The notes under the pieces were generated by a model. That model searched no databases and was not told the DNA's origin. It worked only from the letters and a program-made list of their open reading frames with translations. The position numbers were made by a program, and so were the translations under genes. From Zoroaster sp. YZ-2022 (taxonomy: Eukaryota > Echinodermata > Asteroidea > Forcipulatida > Zoroasteridae), in contig CM055823.1 of assembly GCA_029582265.1 (NCBI GenBank), forward strand, positions 12,846,060 to 12,910,059: DNA of 64,000 nucleotides, written 5' to 3'. Of this stretch, positions 23,047 through 34,521 are shown piece by piece (the stretch's first letter is position 1; the number at the start of each line of letters is the position of its first letter).

Positions 23047-24100
23047 TTTTTCTCTGAAATGCTAGCATTCAGACAGAATCATTTGTTCATCAGGGTGATT
23101 GGTACATGTGTACCTTTACCAACTTCACATCAAGTTAGCTTTCAGATAATAATTGCTAGAATAACAAATTAATTAGTCCACTTCAGGGGTTTCTCTTACC
23201 TGTTAAAACCTACATGTACTTTTGCATATATTCCCCTAGTCCTAAACAATCGCCCGCAAAGATTAAAACAGTGCCAGCTATAGCTCCCCCATTGGCCACC
23301 CCGATCCCGGAGACATAAAGCATGCACTAATCCAATAACTGCAAACAATAGGCAAACATTGTATCACACTGAATCAGTAGGAGGAAAGTGTGTGGAAACC
23401 TTCCGTAAAATACTACAAAGGCGTGCAATCTCTTGAATCTCTTCTTGACAAATAAAATTGTCTGTAAAAGTGTAAACATTACATTATTCAAGAGTCACAG
23501 ATTTCTGTTGACCCCCGCTCAAATGTTAAGTCCGAATTTTAAAAAGTCATTTACGGGTAATTGGAACCACTCAGGCCTTTCTGCAGACACTGCAGCCCTG
23601 GCAGCCCGGGGCAGGTGCACCTCATCAGGGCAGGTGCACCTCAGGGCAGGTGCACCTCAACAAGAGTCACATACAAAAGTCGATTATAAAATTTTTATCA
23701 ATGGTGTTGAGGGAAATTTATTGATCCTTTCGCAGCACCTGTAACAGAGGTGGGGGACTTTCTCATTTATCTGTTCTCATTGGTCCGACTGGTGACGACA
23801 GTGCGAGGATTATTGCAGCTGTATATTGATTATTGCCACAGTATTTAAAAACTGACTTGCTGTAAAGTGGGTACAAGAATCAATCATCCTGATAATACCC
23901 ATGAAGTGCTTTAATCTTATAGAAATCAGGACTTGTTACATGTATGTCAAATTTACAAAAGGTTGCTTGATGGCAACTAATATAATTGTAACTTAAAAAT
24001 ATTAAAATGTAACAGTTTTTCACTGGAAACTAGGGGGTTGAAATGAAACAGTACATACATTTAAATTATGTTGCCAATCACAAATGTTATACATTTCTCT
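23047..24100. other. Intronic sequence, no gene seen
   Basis: A small direct repeat GGGCAGGTGCACCTCA occurs three times at about 23608-23658. The frame across it (about 100 codons) has no recognisable motif. Confidence 0.55.
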
Positions 24101-24104
24101 TTAA

Positions 24105-24587
24105 CCCTCCTACAATCAGTGACATTTTTGAAACAACTCATTCAGGCCACTCCAAGCCATTGCTATGGTGTAGGCAGTGGCTCCTCATAGCTATACTGCA
24201 TAGTAACATAATGCCTCATATGTCTGTTGGTTTTAGTGGTTTGTGATTGACATATTGCAGGGCATATTACTTTGTTCCAGACTCAGTGGCTGGTGGTAGG
24301 TTACTATGGAGAGTCTGTGTTTACAAAATAACTGCTGAAAATCCCAATGGATGATGGAGGCTTGGTATGGTTTATTGGTCTCAGTGGCTGATGGTGATTT
24401 ATTATTGGGAGTTTGTTTACAGTATAACCTGCTGAAAATAAGGTCAACTGTGATATACATGTCTTTGTATGCATGTATGTACATTGGAGATTACTTCAAA
24501 GGGCCAGTGTGGCATATATGCACAAACAATGTGTGTACAACACATTGTACATTTAGTGGTTTACCGTGGCCTCTATGTGTAGGAGGG
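24105..24587. mobile_element. TTAA-flanked CCCTCCTAC element
   Basis: Flanked by TTAA at 24101-24104 and 24588-24591. The ends are CCCTCCTACAATCAGTG and, in complement, CCCTCCTACACATAG. A relative sharing CTCATTCAGGCCACTCCAAG-like sequence is at 46105-46414. The inside has repeated TCAGTGGCTG.TGGT blocks. Confidence 0.85.
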
Positions 24588-24839
24588 TTAATTCCCTAAA
24601 GAACTTCTAGTTAACCTTAGGAGTTTTTAATGTTAAAACATGCCTAGAGCTGTTTTCTCGCAAATTTGTCATTTTAGAATTTTTGTTTGACTTTCTATAA
24701 TGAAACAAAATAGTTTGATGTAAAAGAAATTTTCAGATGTAAAAGGGAGCAAGGGAATTAATGGTGAAAGAATCAAAACACAGCCATAACATCTTTGACA
24801 GCAATTTCATGGTGACTTCCAGAGCTCTGTAAAACTGAG

Positions 24840-25102
24840 TAATAATAATAATAATAATAATGTGTGGACTTATATAGCGCACGTATCCACCAACTAAGTG
24901 GTGCTCAAGGCACATTCTTTTTTACGTGCATTACACAACACACGGGACCTACGGCTTTACGTCCCATCCGAAGGACGAAGCAATTATGGTTAAGTACCTT
25001 GCTCAAGGACACAAGTGTCACGACCGGGGCTCGAACCCACACCCTGCTGCTGACAACACCAGAACTTGAGTTCGGTGCGCTAGACCGCTCGGCCACGACA
25101 CT
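24840..25102 (-). mobile_element. Leu-tRNA SINE, middle-segment type S, full length
   Basis: On the minus strand: GTGTCGTGGCCGAGCGGTCT (A box), anticodon loop with CAA in GAACTCAAGTTCTGG, B box GGGTTCGAGCCCCGG, then GACACTTGTGTCCTTGAGCA, the short middle (CTTCGTCCTTCGGATGGGAC, CCGTAGGTCCCGTG) and GCGCTATATAAGTCCACACA with an ATT tail. Confidence 0.9.
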
Positions 25103-25139
25103 AATAGTGTTTTAATAAGGGAATAAAAGTTTATCGTGC

Positions 25140-25235
25140 AGTCTTTACAGCAGGTTAATGACCAGTTTTGGGCATGGTCAAGCGCGATAAAGACCAAACA
25201 GTAAAGACCAAGTGTGAAACTTTTATTCCCATTCA
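25140..25235. repeat. Dispersed repeat (GTTAATGACC.GTTTTGGGC)
   Basis: GGTTAATGACCAGTTTTGGG and CGATAAAGACC match GGATAATGACCCGTTTTGGG with AATAAAGGACCGA near 26115-26162 and GGTTAATGAGCGGTTTTGGG with ATAAAGGACCGA near 56963-57007. Function unknown. Confidence 0.55.
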
Positions 25236-25399
25236 TAAATGCCTGTATCGATTTCATTTTCAAAATGTAAGAAAATAGACATTTTTTGTTGAATAAAGCC
25301 AAATAGAAATGGGCAAATTCATATTTTTGGGGACACATGAAACACTTTCAAAGTTAGCCGCATGATGCCAAACAATCTTTTTCACTGTGATTTTGTCGA

Positions 25400-25761
25400 G
25401 GTGTCGTGGCCGAGCGGTCTAGCTTACCGGATTCAAGTTCTGGTGTTAGAAACAGAATGTGGGTTCGAATCACGGCCGTGACACTTGTGTCCTTGAGCAA
25501 GACACTTAATCATAATTGCTTCTCTCCACCCAGGGGTTAAATGGGTACCTGTGAAGGCAGAGTTGGTTTGCTCTATATGCGCTAGAAATGGCAGCAATTG
25601 AGCTGTATACTCCCCAGGGAGCTGAGATGGTTTCAGGAATGATTTATGAGCCTTATGAGCAGGGATAATAATATAATGCGCCTTGAGCACCACTTATATG
25701 GTGGATACGTGCGCTATATAATTAATCCACACATTATTATTATTATTATTATTATTATTAT
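25400..25761 (+). mobile_element. Leu-tRNA SINE, middle-segment type L, full length
   Basis: Head GTGTCGTGGCCGAGCGGTCT, B box GGGTTCGAATCACGG, shared GACACTTGTGTCCTTGAGCA, the long middle (TCTCCACCCAGGGGTTAAAT, CCCCAGGGAGCTGAGATGG) and tail GCGCTATATAATTAATCCAC with (ATT)n. The false ORFs in this family look conserved between loci only because the SINE is repeated. Confidence 0.9.
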
Positions 25762-26338
25762 GTCTTTACCAACTGTTAATACACCCCCACATGATTACTT
25801 TTCATCCAATCTGGTTGTCTAAACTGTCTTGGGCATTTACCGTATGAATTCAAGTTAGTCAGTGATACATGTATCTGCAAGTGTTTGGCTAGCCTTTGTG
25901 TTCAATACATGTGTAGGTAACCTTGTACATTGTATACATCAGTGTAGAGTATAATGACAATAACTATTCATGCATGCTGCCTGTTTGCCCCCATCTAAAG
26001 TCAAACTCATCAAGTACATGTACATAGAGTCTATACACACAACAGGTTTATCATTGATACACACAAGTCAATATCCTCTTAATTAGGAAATAAAGTCCAT
26101 TGCATGGTTTTACAGGATAATGACCCGTTTTGGGCGTAGCCAGCGGCAATAAAGGACCGACAAGAATGCCATTTTAAAAATCTGATGTAATATTTCAGAA
26201 ACTGAAAGCCAGCCTTTGATGAACACTTATAGACCTTCCATGTTTATGGTTTAAGGTACTTTGTTTTATTTCGTAATAAATAATAAATTGTAAAATGTTG
26301 GGTATTTTTTGGTGTTATTTACATTTTTTGGAACTTAT

Positions 26339-26554
26339 CCCTCCTATGCCCAGGCTGAAATTTGGCCCAGTCAGCACGGCACTCACAGACAGTCACTTGA
26401 GTATTTTTGGTTGCATTGTCAATTGTTAGGTCAAACCACAGAGTCACACAGAGCCGTGTATGTACTGATTTATTTGAGTGCACTGCACAAAGTCAATGGG
26501 TTAAGAGAGACATACAAATTTTGAGTGTCTTTGAGTGTTAAACCTATAGGAGGG
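26339..26554. mobile_element. CCCTCCTATGCCC element, TTAT/TTAA flanks
   Basis: The left flank is TTAT (26335-26338) and the right flank TTAA (26555-26558). The ends are CCCTCCTATGCCCAGGC and, in complement, CCCTCCTATAGGTTT. It shares GCTGAAATTTGGCCCAGTCA with 44612-44870. Confidence 0.75.
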
Positions 26555-26558
26555 TTAA

Positions 26559-28024
26559 TGGTAGTGAACAAATGGAAATGAATGCCACTTGTGCATCATG
26601 TGAGAAATTGTGTCTTGTGCATCATGTGAGAAATTATCAAAAATTACCTGTTGATGCACAGCACTAATGATGATCCAATGCCATGTGACTAAACCTTTGA
26701 TTTATACAATTGCTGGAATAAAATTAATAAAAATTCCAGTCACTGAATTTCACACTCTTTCATATATTGCGTTAGTGCCTACATAGGTGGAGTTACCCAT
26801 GATACATACTGTACGAACATGGATCCATATGCATACACATGTACTTGTACTTGGTACACTGTATAGGTACATGTACCTGCCTGGATCCTTCTGAACTTAG
26901 CTCAAATTATGTTAATACACCAAATTTAATCATTGGTTATTGGTTGGCCCAGCAACTGGTCACTGCAATGTCATGTACGTACATGTATAACATGTGTGTG
27001 CATAAATTGTGTGTGGGATCAAATGCAGTCAATGCTAGGGGCATGTGATTGGCCATCATTTAAAATAAAACTGGCCACAAATCAACAATTCTTGCAGGAA
27101 AATAAAGAATTATACAACAACTCTTGATTATGAAGGCTCAAGGCTGTTATTTGAGTTTGATCGTACAAGGTCACAATGCACACCCGTATCCACCTGGCTA
27201 CTACAGGCAGTGTATGTGCGTGGACCCTATCTGGGGACGGTGCATTGTGTGTGTTCAAATTCTCGGGCCAGAAATCAGTACGTAATGGGGGTACATTACT
27301 GTGTTAAGTGCGCACTACGACAACAGCCTATGGTCAAGGTTATTGACTGTGTAATCACAGTGTACATAATGTATGGCAACACTGACCGTGAGTAGGATGC
27401 TTCAATTGGTCATGATTGTCAACATTAATTCATCACACAAAAAAGCCTGATTGAATTGCTTCATCAAATCCTGCTTTCTAATGCATTAGTATGATGAAAG
27501 AGGCCGCCTGTGGTGTTTATATATCCATTGTGCAGTAAATTGTTATTCATTCGCTGGGCAAATGACGTTTGCAAAAGAATTGATTAGAAATAATAATCTG
27601 TTCATGAATGCATGGTTACATGTGATAATTGGTTTTTCATGTGCATTGTTGTTGGCCTGTGTTAATGTACTCATTTTAATTAAGATGATCAGGAGCAGGA
27701 GTGACTTTCAGTACTGTGTATGCATGTATGGGCAAGTCTATGATACATGTAGCATTTAACATTGTAGATGGGGTTCCCCCCCCCCCATCAACAATCATTT
27801 CTAAAGGAGAATGTATGTATTTCCCCTCAATACTTTGTATACAATGTTTTGTTTGTTTGTGTATTTGCTTTTTTGTTTTGTTTTGTTTTTAATTTTGTTT
27901 GCTTTTTTTTGACAAACAATATTCTCCCAATAAGGATACCAATAGGCCCCAATCAGGAAACCTTTGGGTGACAAGGACACATTCTGCAATAGTAACACAT
28001 TGTGTTTCCTTCTCATTTATGTAG
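26559..28024. other. Intronic sequence before an APIP exon
   Basis: No gene or clear element. It contains a C-run near 27776, T/G-rich sequence near 27850-27910 and the TACATGTA motifs. Confidence 0.55.
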
Positions 28025-28085
28025 ATATGACGAGGAGCTTGTGGTGCCCATTGTTGAAAATACACCTTTTGAAAAAGACCTTAAG
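28025..28085 (+). CDS. APIP: APIP exon: [21 protein letters not shown]
   Basis: The acceptor is TTATGTAG and the donor is CTT AAG|GTGAGT (phase 0). The first A completes the CG carried over as CGA (R). The following residues include [20 protein letters not shown], almost identical to human YDDMLVVPIIENTPEEKDLK. It lies 23.4 kb downstream of the preceding exon. The intervening intron holds the 44-bp and 21-bp arrays. Confidence 0.95.
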
Positions 28086-28171
28086 GTGAGTGTGTATCAT
28101 GGGTTGATTATAACCGCCAGTCAGTACCTTCCCCTTCAACTGCTGTTAATAACAGTTGCTGTCTGCCTCTT

Positions 28172-28496
28172 TCAATGGAAGATACAACATTAGTATTTGG
28201 TAATGTTCATTTAAACCCTATAGTTTTAAGAAATAAATCATAGCTTGTGAAAATTTCATCACAATACATACATGTACATGTATGTTTTTTCTGTTTTTCT
28301 GTTTTAAAAAAAAGTTGCCACTCGGCTACTTTTTGTAAATCTGACAATTCCTATTTTCTCTAAGATACATGTAAAAAGCACTTTAGACGAAATAATTTCT
28401 CAGGTTGATTGACACATGTATCAACAAAACACAGTAATTTCTTTAGATTTGTCAATTTGATAATCTGGTAATAACCAAAGTTGTACCTTCTCTTTA
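28172..28496. mobile_element. AAGGGAAGGTACAACATT family copy in an APIP intron
   Basis: It runs from TGGAAGATACAACATTAGTA to AAAGTTGTACCTTCTCTTTA, an inverted pair of family ends. It occupies nearly half of the 737-bp intron between two APIP exons. Confidence 0.6.
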
Positions 28497-28822
28497 GTAT
28501 TGTTACTCTAAATTACAGCCAAAAATAGTCAGATCATTATTCATGTGCATTGCATTGTACTCTCATCATGGAGGTAGAATTAGCTACCTCCATGCTCTCA
28601 TTGACTTGAACAATCTGTTACAAATTATGCTGTATTTGGCTTCAAATGTTTCCATGGTAGCTCAGTGCATTTTGGAGAAAAGCATGTTGAAATGGTCTAT
28701 TATTATGTTCAGCTTTATCAGACCAACTGAATCGAGAACATGCTTACTGTTTTTTGGAAAGGTTTGTTATTCAGATTGTAAACTGATTAGTGATCGATGT
28801 TATTTATTGGAAATACATGTAG

Positions 28823-28929
28823 GATCGCATGATCACCGCAATGGAGGAATATCCTGAAACATGTGCAGTATTAGTTCGTCGTCACGGCATCTATGTGTGG
28901 GGAGAAACATGGGAGAAAGCTAAGACAAT
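28823..28929 (+). CDS. APIP: APIP exon: [11 protein letters not shown]...[17 protein letters not shown]
   Basis: The acceptor is ACATGTAG and the donor is ACA AT|GTAAGT (phase 2; the next exon supplies G to make ATG). It encodes [20 protein letters not shown] followed by [16 protein letters not shown]. The histidine in RRHG corresponds to the third zinc ligand (human His195). It is separated from the previous exon by only 737 bases. The AT|G phase is satisfied by both downstream last exons. Confidence 0.95.
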
Positions 28930-29018
28930 GTAAGTCACATTTTGACCTTTCATACATGTAGTTCAAGGTTTCATCAGTGATAAGATAATTTAAGGGATAC
29001 ATACAGTATCTTTACTAA

Positions 29019-29326
29019 CCCTCCTACTACTACAAGGGTCAAAATCAGTCAAAATGTTGAAATACTTCCCAAGGTATATCTAGTGCACTTAAAAGTCAAA
29101 CACTGTCAAACCTTACCTGTAGTAAGTACATTTACAGGTCAAAATGAGTCGACTGTTTTTGACTGATAAAAGCATTGTCTGGTATTGTTTAGGGTGGTCA
29201 AAATGACAGTAAAAACAAGTCAAAAATGTCCCTGTGTGCACATTTGGGTCAACAGTCAAAACGGGCAGTTGACTGGTTTTGACCTCTACAGCAACTTTCC
29301 ACTAAAGTGCATCAATAGTAGGAGAG
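29019..29326. mobile_element. CCCTCCTACT element with CTAA flanks
   Basis: The left flank is CTAA (29015-29018) and the right flank CTAA (29327-29330). The ends are CCCTCCTACTACT and, in complement, CTCTCCTACTATTG. The interior is repeated GTCAAAA / TTTGACTG motifs. Related to 1-58 and 14090-14225. Confidence 0.7.
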
Positions 29327-29330
29327 CTAA

Positions 29331-29800
29331 AGCACCCTTTTATCCCAAGGATACAACTTTATAAAGCCATCTCTGATGGCATAATATCCGTACCAGGTAG
29401 ACCCTAAAATAATTTGCAAAAATTAGGTTTGTGCCATGTGTTATTGGTTTTTCCCTTTTTTTCTTCAAATTCTAACTTTAAAGTCACTATAGGCTTACTG
29501 TTGGCCTAAAGAGGGCGCTATCTACATGTATATATGCATGCATGATGGCAGTCAGGGCACTGCTAGTGTGCACTGTTGTTCCATTCAAGTGAAACGGTTA
29601 CCAAGGTACAACATGTACATGTACAGTACATGTAAATGAGATCACTACCTAATCTTTTTCAATACGATGAGCTTTGATACTAATGATAGGACAAATCTGT
29701 TGGACATTTCCTATGTATGTGTACAATATGTACAATGTAGCTCTTCAAGACAAATTTGCAGATATCTGCTCCATGCACATCTTAGCCCTCTATAGAGGTG
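29331..29800. other. Intronic sequence, no feature seen
   Basis: Contains TACATGTA motifs only. No coding evidence. Confidence 0.5.
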
Positions 29801-29802
29801 TA

Positions 29803-30905
29803 AGTGCACCCAGTGTCTATGATAGTGCACCCAGTGTCTATGATAGTGCACCCAGTGTCTATGATACAGTAATTCCAACCCTCCCGGATCTTCCGGGAGT
29901 CTCCCGGATTTGAGTGTAAACTCCCGGTCTCCCGGATCGGATGAAAAACTCCCGGAATCGTAAAAAAAAAATCATAACAAATGCTGTTTATCAAGATAAA
30001 TACAAAATAGTTTAAACTTAAGTTCAAACTTGCGCAAACCTTCGCCTGTGCAGTGGAAAGGTCGTTGATATTTCACCTCCTATCGCTACGATTCCTTCCT
30101 TCAGGTGGAGGACTCGCAACGCCCTCAACGTTGAAAAATAATCTCATTTGCCTGTCTTGACCGACGCGGTCAGTTCGAAGCTCCGTCATCTAAACCAATG
30201 AACGCCGGGTGTGTGTACACGACGTGTGTGCATGTGCATGCAACCAATGTGTGGAATCATGGAGAATCGAGCTCCATGCCATGGAGCAAGTGTTGTAATT
30301 AAAACGCGGACCCTACACATCCCACCTGGACCCATTCACGCACAAATCCCGTCATAAATCAATGACAATATTTGCTATTTTTTAACGCATCATATAAAAT
30401 AAAATAAGAAAACATGCTTAACTATTGAATTACTTACTGTTACGTTTTCAGTGCTGATAGAGAGAGCATTTCAACGATAACATTTTTTTTAATTTTTTTT
30501 TAAACAACGGTTATCACCTCTTTAAAAAATGGAGTGTACCCAAAATGAGCCACATGATGTCGCAATAACCATTCCTCTCCTCCCTACAACGTAACACCAC
30601 CGCGTAGATATGAAATCTTTTATTCTATGTTATCTACGCACCACCGCAGATGGCTTCTATTTGGTTGCGCGATGGTCGCGCGGCTGAAAACTTGATGCGC
30701 GATCACTGAGGCATCAAGATTGCAACTTGTCGCTGGCGGTGTTCGACGATTATCATCGCGCACGGCGCAACAAAGATTATCGTGATGATGACGTCTGGCG
30801 AATTTGGTCGCAAGGGAGACCTCCCGGATTCTGGCATCGGAAGGTTGGAATGTCTGATGATAATGCACCCAGTGTCTATGATAGTGCACCCAGTGTCTAT
30901 GATAG
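29803..30905 (+). repeat. 21-bp tandem repeat split by a transposon
   Basis: The unit AGTGCACCCAGTGTCTATGA plus T occurs about three times at 29803-29866 and about twice at 30861-30905. The 990-bp element at 29867-30856 sits between the two parts. Confidence 0.85.
29867..30856. mobile_element. DNA transposon with CAG...CTG ends and 6-bp target duplication
   Basis: The left end is CAGTAATTCCAACCCTCCCG and the right end in complement CAGACATTCCAACCTTCCG. The six-base flank ATGATA is repeated at 29861-29866 and 30857-30862. Repeated TCCCGGA motifs lie just inside the left end. No transposase frame is seen. The CAG ends recall hAT elements, but an 8-bp duplication is not evident. Confidence 0.7.
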
Positions 30906-31204
30906 TACACTTTTGCTTCAAGTGAATACTGTACATGTAGTGTACATTTGCTGTGATACATACAGTGTATAACATTACTACATTGTATTGTGTGGTACAT
31001 ATACATGTACATGTATGTACCACTTCTGCCAATGATCTCTGGAAAAATTGTACAAACATGTATACATTTATATGCAAAGTATGCTAAGCGTAATGCACAT
31101 CTATTAGCTGTGATTCCAAAGCAGGTGCCCTCAACAGCTCATGCACACAGCAAGTCGTGTATAGCCCTTAAAAATTGCACTTTTACATGAAACAATGTAA
31201 GTAC

Positions 31205-31657
31205 TATATGACATAAAACACAATAAAGGGGGCCACTTTGCATCCGTCACGTTAGCAGTTTTTCCAATGGTTGTTATTTATTTTTAAGTACCTGAAACCG
31301 ACCAAAAAGTGTTTCAACATGTGAATGGACATGCAGGCTTATACTAGAACTAATTTGAGTTGATTTATTTATTTTTTTTTTTTTAATTTTTTTTTTCCCC
31401 CTCAAATTTCCATAAAAATTGGACGGAAAAAGTTACCTCACTTTTCCGTCCATTTGTTGATGGAAATTTTAGAGTAATTAAAAAAATAATAGCAATAATC
31501 AACTCAAATTATCTTTAGGATAAGCATTCATGTCTATTCAAATGTTGAAATTCTTTTTGGGTGGTTTCATATATTTAAAAAAAAATTACAACCATTAGAA
31601 AAACTGCTTACGTGACGGTAGGAAAGTGGCCCCCTTTATTGTATTTTATGTCATATA
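31205..31657. mobile_element. Fold-back element with long inverted repeats
   Basis: The left arm, TATATGACATAAAACACAAT then AAAGGGGGCCACTTTGC, and the right arm, GAAAGTGGCCCCCTTTATTG then TATTTTATGTCATATA, are complementary. Pairing resumes further in (GCAGTTTTTCCAATGG / CCATTAGAAAAACTGC) and ends in a central GGACGGAAAA / TTTTCCGTCC stem near 31420-31452. No ORF. Confidence 0.8.
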
Positions 31658-31847
31658 GGTATGTGCATGTACAGTCTTAGCTGTTAATAAATAAAAATTT
31701 AGGGGCTTTTGCTGGGGAATTTGTCCAGGTACATGTAGCTCAATTGAAAGAGCTGTGGCATGCTATCAAAGTTTAGAGACGTTGACCTCAGTCAACACTT
31801 GGCTGGGAGACCATTCAGGCTGGCAAGGGTGTTGTACATGTACATGG

Positions 31848-32221
31848 GGTGTCGTGGCCGAGCGGTCTAGCTTACCGGATTCAAGTTCTGGTGTTAGCAA
31901 CAGAATGTGGGTTCGAATCACGGCCATGACACTTGTGTCCTTGAGCAAGACACTTAATCATAATTGCTTCTCTCCACCCAGGGATTAAATGGGTACCTGT
32001 GAAGGCAGAGTTGGTTTGCTCTATATGCGCTAGAAATGGCAGCAATTGAGCTGTATACTCCCCAGGGAGCTGAGATGGTTTCAGGAATGATTTATGAGCC
32101 TTATGAGCCTTATGAGCAGGGATAATAATATAATGCGCCTTGAGCACCACTTACATGTAGTTGGTGGATACGTGCGCTATATAAATCCACACATTATTAT
32201 TATTATTATTATTATTATTAT
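31848..32221 (+). mobile_element. Leu-tRNA SINE, middle-segment type L, full length
   Basis: Same order as 25400-25761: the GTGTCGTGGCCGAGCGGTCT head, B box, shared CTTGAGCAAGACACTTAATC, the long middle, TATGAGCCTTATGAGCC duplication, GCGCTATATAAATCCACACA and an ATT tail. Confidence 0.9.
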
Positions 32222-32279
32222 GTAACTTGCGTTGGCTGACTGAAATTTATGCATCTAGGCGAGTCTGGTGTCAGGGAGG

Positions 32280-32560
32280 CTTGTGTGTAATAACTACACA
32301 GTGCTGTGTCCTTTGGATATGGGATGTTACATGTAAGCCGTAGGTCCCAGTGCAAGGTACATTGTATGTACTGTACATTGTACATGTACACTGCATGTTA
32401 AGCCAGAACACTTATCTTGAAAGAGTAGGGGTTTACCCTGACCAGTGTTTCTGGTTCACCTAGCAGTCTTTTAACAGTTCTAAGCTGGGCCCTGAGGGAG
32501 ACCAGGGATAATCACTGAGCAGACTACCCCTAAGGATAAATAAGATTAAATAAGATTAAA
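32280..32560 (+). mobile_element. Headless SINE 3' segment
   Basis: It has TGGATATGGGATGTTACATG and AAGCCGTAGGTCCCAGTG, then AGAGTAGGGGTTTACCCTGA and CAGTGTTTCTGGTTCACC, and ends with repeated AAATAAGATT. The same blocks follow the tRNA head at 1038-1376, but the head is absent here. Confidence 0.65.
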
Positions 32561-34500
32561 TAATATTATTATTTATAATAACAAATAATGTGCCGTGGAC
32601 CAGGCACTATTACATGTATGAGCAGAGCTTTAATTTGATACATGTTTAAAGGTCTTCATGGATGTTGTCTTTATAAGAAGGATGTTCCAATTCTTTGTGG
32701 TGTTGGGAAAGAATAGATGTGAAGGCTTAAGAATAGATCTTAAGGCTTTTGGTTTGGCTAAAGTCGGAAGGGAAATGCTCTAGAGGTGCTGTAAACCAGA
32801 ACTACATGATTAGTTGAGCAGAGATTCAAGCCTTGTTTTGAAGATCTCAAGGAAAGGGGCACAACCTGTTGTCTCAATGCTGTGTGGGTGAGAAAGAAAG
32901 AACATTTGGGTAATTCTCCATGGGAGAGAAAAAAATTGTCAAAATTTTACATTAGCAATAGAGGAATATTTCGTATTGATTCTAGACCAGAATTCCATAG
33001 GGAATCCAATCCAAGTGGTTAAAATTTAAGAATATAAATAGAATATGGATTTTTGGGTAATAAGTCTCAAAATGTGGAATTTCCGTTAAAAATTCAAATT
33101 TAATTCTCTTGGACATTGTGATTAGTGGAGGCCTTGTGGGAAAACAATTGTTTGTGTGTCTAGATAGCCATTCTACCAAAGATTACTTTTGTATGTAAAA
33201 AAAAAAATATTTTTCGTGTTCTCCAAAAATTTAAAAATAAAACATGAGAAAATCACACGTAATTCCGTTACCAAAATAATGCACAAAAGTTTTTGGGGCA
33301 AAGAAAATTTTAAAAACTAGAGCTCAAGTGTTTGTTATAACAAACACACGATGTTCGTGTCAATTTCCGGTTCAATCCAATTTTCATCGATGATGTCAAT
33401 CATATTTTTCAAAGGTGTATCATCTTTTATTATAACAATATCAATTTCATATTCAAAATACCTATAAATTTTGTGTTAGAATGTGTTGAATTTAAACTTC
33501 CTGATTAGACCGGAAGTAAAGGTCAGATCAGGTGATTTGAAGGTCATACATGTATATGACACAATAAAACTTCCTCATGATCATAAAAAATAACATTAGT
33601 ACCTGATTTGGTTCAATATATCTGAGATTGGAAAATAATCCATTTTTAAAAATGCCGCTGGGGGCGCTGTGAACTTTGATGACGTCATCTAACATACTTT
33701 TTTTAAAGATAAGTAGTCACTAATCACTTTATTCACAGAACTCATATTCAAATTTCCTATGGTTTTTGAGATAGAAATTTTTTTTTTTTTAAACCTGCCG
33801 CCAGCGGAATTTAAATTATTTTTTTGTTCATTTGTGTCCAATGAATCTGTTTGATCTTGGCTCCCATTTCATACACAGAATTAGTTGTCTAATATAAAAC
33901 ATATTTTTAAGGTGATTGGCAAATGTTGGCTGGGTCATGAATGGACGTCATTCCGTTACCAGAGAATTGCTCATTTGCATAATTTGTATTCAGTATAAGG
34001 CCTTCTGTTTCGCAGAATGTTTGAATGCTAATCAGGTCCGATGTGACCACTAAAATTTATACAGAGTCAATTTTCCCTGTTATTCAAGGATGTCTCTGTT
34101 TTAGAGGTGTCTTATTGCTTCATTAGACCAATATTTACATAGGGAGCCAGGACGATTACTGACATTTCCATGATAATTGGACCACCGAGGAGGTAATTTG
34201 TAAAAAATATGAATGAAGATAGTTCTTATATTAATTGGGCTGTCGCTGTAGTGTACATAGGACACTAAAGTATTGGACACGCATACTGTACATGTATGAA
34301 TGTTGGGTACAAATATCAAGGCAATTAATTAGTGCAATTTCACTTGATTGACAGCCCAATAAACCTCATACACTGTACATGGCCAAGGGTGAGAGCAGGG
34401 ACAATACAAAGTTCTTTTTACTGAAACCTTGCATTCACCTTCAAGAAAGAACATTTTCAAGTATACAGTACATGTACAGTCATACATGTATGTAGTTTTA
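32561..34500. other. Intronic sequence, no gene seen
   Basis: AT-rich sequence with TTCCGTTACCA repeated (near 33263 and 33952) and GGGGGCGCTGT near 33660. A LINE-like origin is possible for parts, but no motif supports it. Confidence 0.5.
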
Positions 34501-34521
34501 AATTAAACTAGAGGTTAAGCT

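Noticed and set aside
25400..25475. Functional tRNA-Leu genes
   Set aside because: Heads are embedded in SINEs with bodies and ATT tails, and the arms contain mismatches.
31735..31835. 5S rRNA-like stretch (ACTTGGCTGGGAGACC)
   Set aside because: Only about 15 bases resemble the 3' part of 5S rRNA; no full-length similarity or promoter order.
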